DNA of 64,000 bases from the NCBI RefSeq assembly GCF_020026455.1, contig NZ_JAHHQJ010000017.1:10704-74703 (forward strand). The letters run 5' to 3'. Shown piece after piece: positions 61,689 to 64,000 of the stretch. Under the pieces are notes generated by a model that saw nothing but the letters and a program-made list of their open reading frames with translations, did no database searches and was not told the origin of the DNA. How positions within the stretch are numbered: position 1 is the stretch's first letter; each line of letters begins with the position of its first letter. The position numbers and the translations under genes are program-made. This stretch comes from Alistipes sp. Its GTDB lineage: Bacteria > Bacteroidota > Bacteroidia > Bacteroidales > Rikenellaceae.

Positions 61689-63554
61689 ATGAAAAAAACC
61701 GCAATCACCCTCTTTTTCCTGCTTCAGGCCGTGTGTCTGTTTTCGCAAGTTCCCCGTCCGGAATATCCCCGTCCGCAGTTCGAGCGGACGGACTGGATCA
61801 ACCTCAACGGCGCATGGACCTACACGTTCGATTTCGGCGCAAGCGGTCTGGAGCGCGGATACGCCGCCTCGAAGGGATTCGATGGCAAAATCATCGTGCC
61901 GTTCGCCCCGGAGAGCAAACTCTCGGGCGTCGGCCACACGGACTTCATCAACCGGATCTGGTATCAGCGGGCGATTGACATCCCGGCAGACTGGTCGGAT
62001 CGCAACGTGATCCTCCATTTCGGAGCCGTGTACTACACCTCCGAGGTGTATGTCGACGGCCGCTTCGTCGGACGCCACTTCGGGGGTAGCACGTCGTTCT
62101 CCTACGACATCACCCCATTCGTGAAGCCGGGCGGCAGCCACAGCCTGGTCGTCCTCGCTACGAGCGACCTGCGCAGCGGCACGCAGACCGCCGGCAAACA
62201 GTCGCTGCAATACGATTCGCACCATTGCGACTACACCCGCACGACGGGCATCTGGCAGACGGTATGGATGGAGGCTGTGGCGCCCGAAGCCCTTGCGCGC
62301 GTCCAAATGACGACCGACATCGACCAGCAGCAGCTGATCATCGCCCCGCAGTTCTTCCGGGAAAGTCCGAACACGCTCCGGGTAACCCTTCGGGACGGCG
62401 GCAAGGTCATCGGCACACGGCAGGTTCGGGCATCGAACAGCAGTGTCGTCGTCATCCCGGTCAAAAAGGCCCGGCTCTGGAGTCCCGAAGACCCGTTCCT
62501 CTACGACCTGACCTACGAGGTAGTCACCCCCGACGGGCGGCTGATCGACGCAGTGAAATCCTATGTCGGAATGCGCAAGGTCCACATCGAAGGCAACAAG
62601 ATCTATCTCAACAACAAGCCCTGTTACCAGCGGCTGGTGCTCGACCAGGGATTCTACCCCGACGGCATCTGGACCGCCCCGTCGGACGACGCCCTGCGCC
62701 GCGATATCGAACTGGGGCTGGCCGCCGGATTCAACGGCGCACGCCTGCATCAGAAGGTTTTCGAGGAGCGCTACTATTACTGGGCCGACAAGCTCGGCTA
62801 CATCACCTGGGGCGAAAGCCCCAGTTGGGGAATGGACGCCAACGATGTGGACGCGGCCCGCAACTTCCTCTCCGAGTGGGCCGAGTGCGTGGTCCGCGAC
62901 CGGAACCATCCCTCGCTGCTGACGTGGACGCCGATGAACGAGGAGTGGTGGCCCGACAACACGCAGTTCCCGCGCTTCGTCTCCGACGTCTACGATCTGA
63001 CGAAGCGTCTCGACCCGACACGCCCGGTCAATACCGTCAGCGGCGGAATCACCGCCAGGACCGATATCTGGGCCGTTCATAATTACGAGCAGAACCCGGC
63101 CCGGCTGAAAGAGGTCATCTTCAACGACGGCACCTTCTTCCATCTCCAGCCGCAGACAACCCGCGATCAGACGCGCAACATCGGATTCAACGAGGTGAAG
63201 GCGACCGCAAACTACACCTGGCCGCAGTACGACGGCTCGTGCCCCTATCTGGTCGATGAGTTCGGCGGCATCAAGTGGGTGAAGGACCAGGAGAAGCAGG
63301 GCATGGACTCCCAGACCGAATCGTGGGGTTACGGACAGGCACCCCGCACGCTCGAAGAGTTCTACACTCGGCTCGAAGGTCAGGTAGATGCCCTGCTCTC
63401 GCTTGCCGGGCAGGTATGGGGCTATTGCTACACCCAACTCACGGATGTGGAGCAGGAACAGAACGGCATCTATTACTACGACCGATCTTCCAAGTTCGAC
63501 ATGGAGCGGATCAAGGCCATTTTCAGCAAGCACCCGGAACAGCCCTCCCGATAG
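61689..63554 (+). CDS. Secreted glycoside hydrolase family 2 enzyme
   Basis: A 621-residue enzyme with a signal peptide (1-19). It follows the GH2 layout: a sugar-binding jelly roll (about 30-205, 'WINLNGAWTYTFDFG'), an Ig-like sandwich (about 205-300), and a TIM barrel. The barrel carries 'WTPMNEEWW' with the acid/base Glu (near 420) and 'YLVDEFGGIKW' with the nucleophile Glu (near 523). GH2 includes beta-galactosidases, glucuronidases and mannosidases; the substrate is not readable. There are no SusC/SusD genes next to it, so it is not in an obvious utilisation locus. Confidence 0.9.
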   Translation: MKKTAITLFFLLQAVCLFSQVPRPEYPRPQFERTDWINLNGAWTYTFDFGASGLERGYAASKGFDGKIIVPFAPESKLSGVGHTDFINRIWYQRAIDIPADWSDRNVILHFGAVYYTSEVYVDGRFVGRHFGGSTSFSYDITPFVKPGGSHSLVVLATSDLRSGTQTAGKQSLQYDSHHCDYTRTTGIWQTVWMEAVAPEALARVQMTTDIDQQQLIIAPQFFRESPNTLRVTLRDGGKVIGTRQVRASNSSVVVIPVKKARLWSPEDPFLYDLTYEVVTPDGRLIDAVKSYVGMRKVHIEGNKIYLNNKPCYQRLVLDQGFYPDGIWTAPSDDALRRDIELGLAAGFNGARLHQKVFEERYYYWADKLGYITWGESPSWGMDANDVDAARNFLSEWAECVVRDRNHPSLLTWTPMNEEWWPDNTQFPRFVSDVYDLTKRLDPTRPVNTVSGGITARTDIWAVHNYEQNPARLKEVIFNDGTFFHLQPQTTRDQTRNIGFNEVKATANYTWPQYDGSCPYLVDEFGGIKWVKDQEKQGMDSQTESWGYGQAPRTLEEFYTRLEGQVDALLSLAGQVWGYCYTQLTDVEQEQNGIYYYDRSSKFDMERIKAIFSKHPEQPSR

Positions 63555-63626
63555 GATGCCCTGAACGGGCCGAAGCATCCCGACCTTATCGTGTCGGCTG
63601 CAGGCTCCGTCAGCATCCAATCTTCA

Positions 63627-63658
63627 ACTCCGTCAGCCTCCATACTGACGGAGTATTT
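63627..63658 (+). terminator. Terminator of the GH2 gene
   Basis: ACTCCGTCAG (63627-63636) pairs with CTGACGGAGT (63645-63654), then ATTTT. A partial copy of the 5' arm (CTCCGTCAG) occurs at 63604. Confidence 0.75.
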
Positions 63659-63779
63659 TGCATCATGCCGATTCATGACCATGAGTCGCGGGAAAAGCGG
63701 CACCGCAGGCCATGGCCCGATCGCCCTTCGCCTGTGGCTCGCAGCCGTTCGGTTTGTCCCCAAGTCAATAGCGCGCTTA

Positions 63780-63915
63780 TCCGTCGCACTCCATCGCGAC
63801 AGACAGCACACGGCAGACGACGGACGGGAGACGGGAGACGGCACACGGCAGACGACAGACGGCAGGCAGCAGGCAGCAGACGGCAGGCAGCAGACGGCAG
63901 ACGGCAGACGGGGCA
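63780..63915. repeat. Short repeats of GCAGACGGCA type
   Basis: More than ten degenerate copies of a 7-10-bp word (AGACGGCAG/AGACGGGAG/AGGCAGC). Open reading frames through it are repeats only and no gene is called. The wider stretch 63660-63926 also holds no recognisable gene. Confidence 0.85.
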
Positions 63916-63926
63916 CGGCATACGAC

Positions 63927-63966
63927 AAAAAGAAAAGCGAGGGACAATCCTTTGATTATCACTCGC
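63927..63966 (-). terminator. Terminator for the tRNA gene on the minus strand
   Basis: On the minus strand, GCGAG-T-GATAATC, an AAAG loop, GATTGTC-C-CTCGC and then TTTTCTTTTT. It ends transcription 9 bases past the tRNA 3' end. Confidence 0.8.
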
Positions 63967-63974
63967 CTTCGAAG

Positions 63975-64000
63975 AGCGGAAAACGGGACTCGGACCCGCG
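63975..64000 (-). tRNA. tRNA 3' end, probably tRNA-Gly (partial)
   Basis: The last 26 bases of the window, read on the minus strand, give a T-arm (GCGGG, loop TCCGAGT, CCCGT) and an acceptor strand TTTCCGC with T as discriminator. This matches the 3' end of the Bacteroidetes tRNA-Gly that begins GCGGAAA. The anticodon lies outside the window, so the amino acid is inferred. A terminator follows. Confidence 0.6.

Noticed and set aside
63660..63930. Reading frames in the GCAGACGGCA repeats near the right end
   Set aside because: They consist only of repeated short words on both strands and lack a start context or family similarity.

Overview
The window looks like a chromosomal segment of a high-GC gut Bacteroidales, most likely Alistipes or a close Rikenellaceae relative. 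Reasons: coding sequence near 60% GC; promoters of the Bacteroidetes type (TTTG, about 20 bp, then TAnnTTTG) rather than sigma70 type; A-rich start contexts with no Shine-Dalgarno sequence; and family markers such as BatD/BatE, PepSY-like DUF2874, DUF4954, SDR-type threonine dehydrogenase and a B12-dependent ribonucleotide reductase. There is no phage, IS element, CRISPR array or integration module; this is core chromosome with a few accessory loci.

Layout. 0-4 kb: the tail of a WG-repeat protein, a DUF4954 left-handed beta-helix protein, a vWA (MIDAS) protein and a degenerate-kinase/WG-repeat protein. 4-11.4 kb: housekeeping genes trxB, rnz, a SpoU-type RNA methyltransferase, pdxA, thrS and infC. 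11.5-16.3 kb: a LuxE-like protein, then a surface-glycan group (NeuA-like cytidylyltransferase, GNGPSL-type transferase candidate, GT2, secreted esterase). 16.4-27.5 kb: clpB divergent from dnaX, then tyrS-folB, an NSS transporter, ribH with a TPR membrane protein, and recF with a DUF721/DciA partner. 27.9-41 kb: OmpA-type porin, nrdJ, RidA, a META-domain lipoprotein, mdh, batD-batE-recR, class I fumarase and class II aldolase. 41.3-46.7 kb: a hydrolase, tdh beside tRNA-Thr, a Kdo/WaaP-type kinase, and an aromatic amino-acid operon with a leader-peptide attenuator. 46.9-51.8 kb: a PhoB/PhoR-like pair and a PiT phosphate transporter carrying a PhoU-like tail. 52-58 kb: DUF2721, PepSY-like protein, pflB-pflA and an alanine/sodium symporter. 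58-61.3 kb: copper export (HMA-AraC-type regulator, then a CopA-CopZ fusion). 61.5-64 kb: a secreted GH2 enzyme and the 3' end of a tRNA gene, probably tRNA-Gly.

The metabolic genes fit an anaerobic fermenter: pyruvate formate-lyase with its activase, malate dehydrogenase and fumarase of the succinate branch, aldolase, and oxygen-independent NrdJ.

The most interesting signals are regulatory or recoding events: a Tyr/Phe-rich 25-codon leader with an 8-bp antiterminator and a terminator before pheA; an A10 tract in dnaX placed to make a short gamma-like product; infC whose conserved N-terminus lies upstream of every ATG/GTG/TTG, implying an AUU/AUA/AUC start; a vWA/pseudokinase/WG locus resembling a TerY-P-type signalling module, with a stop exactly at a WG-motif tryptophan; a CopA-CopZ fusion whose linker still looks intergenic; three 11-bp-phased repeats like a PHO box before the phosphate transporter; promoters that would give leaderless mRNAs; and many private tandem repeats and exactly nine-base G/C runs in the gaps between genes.
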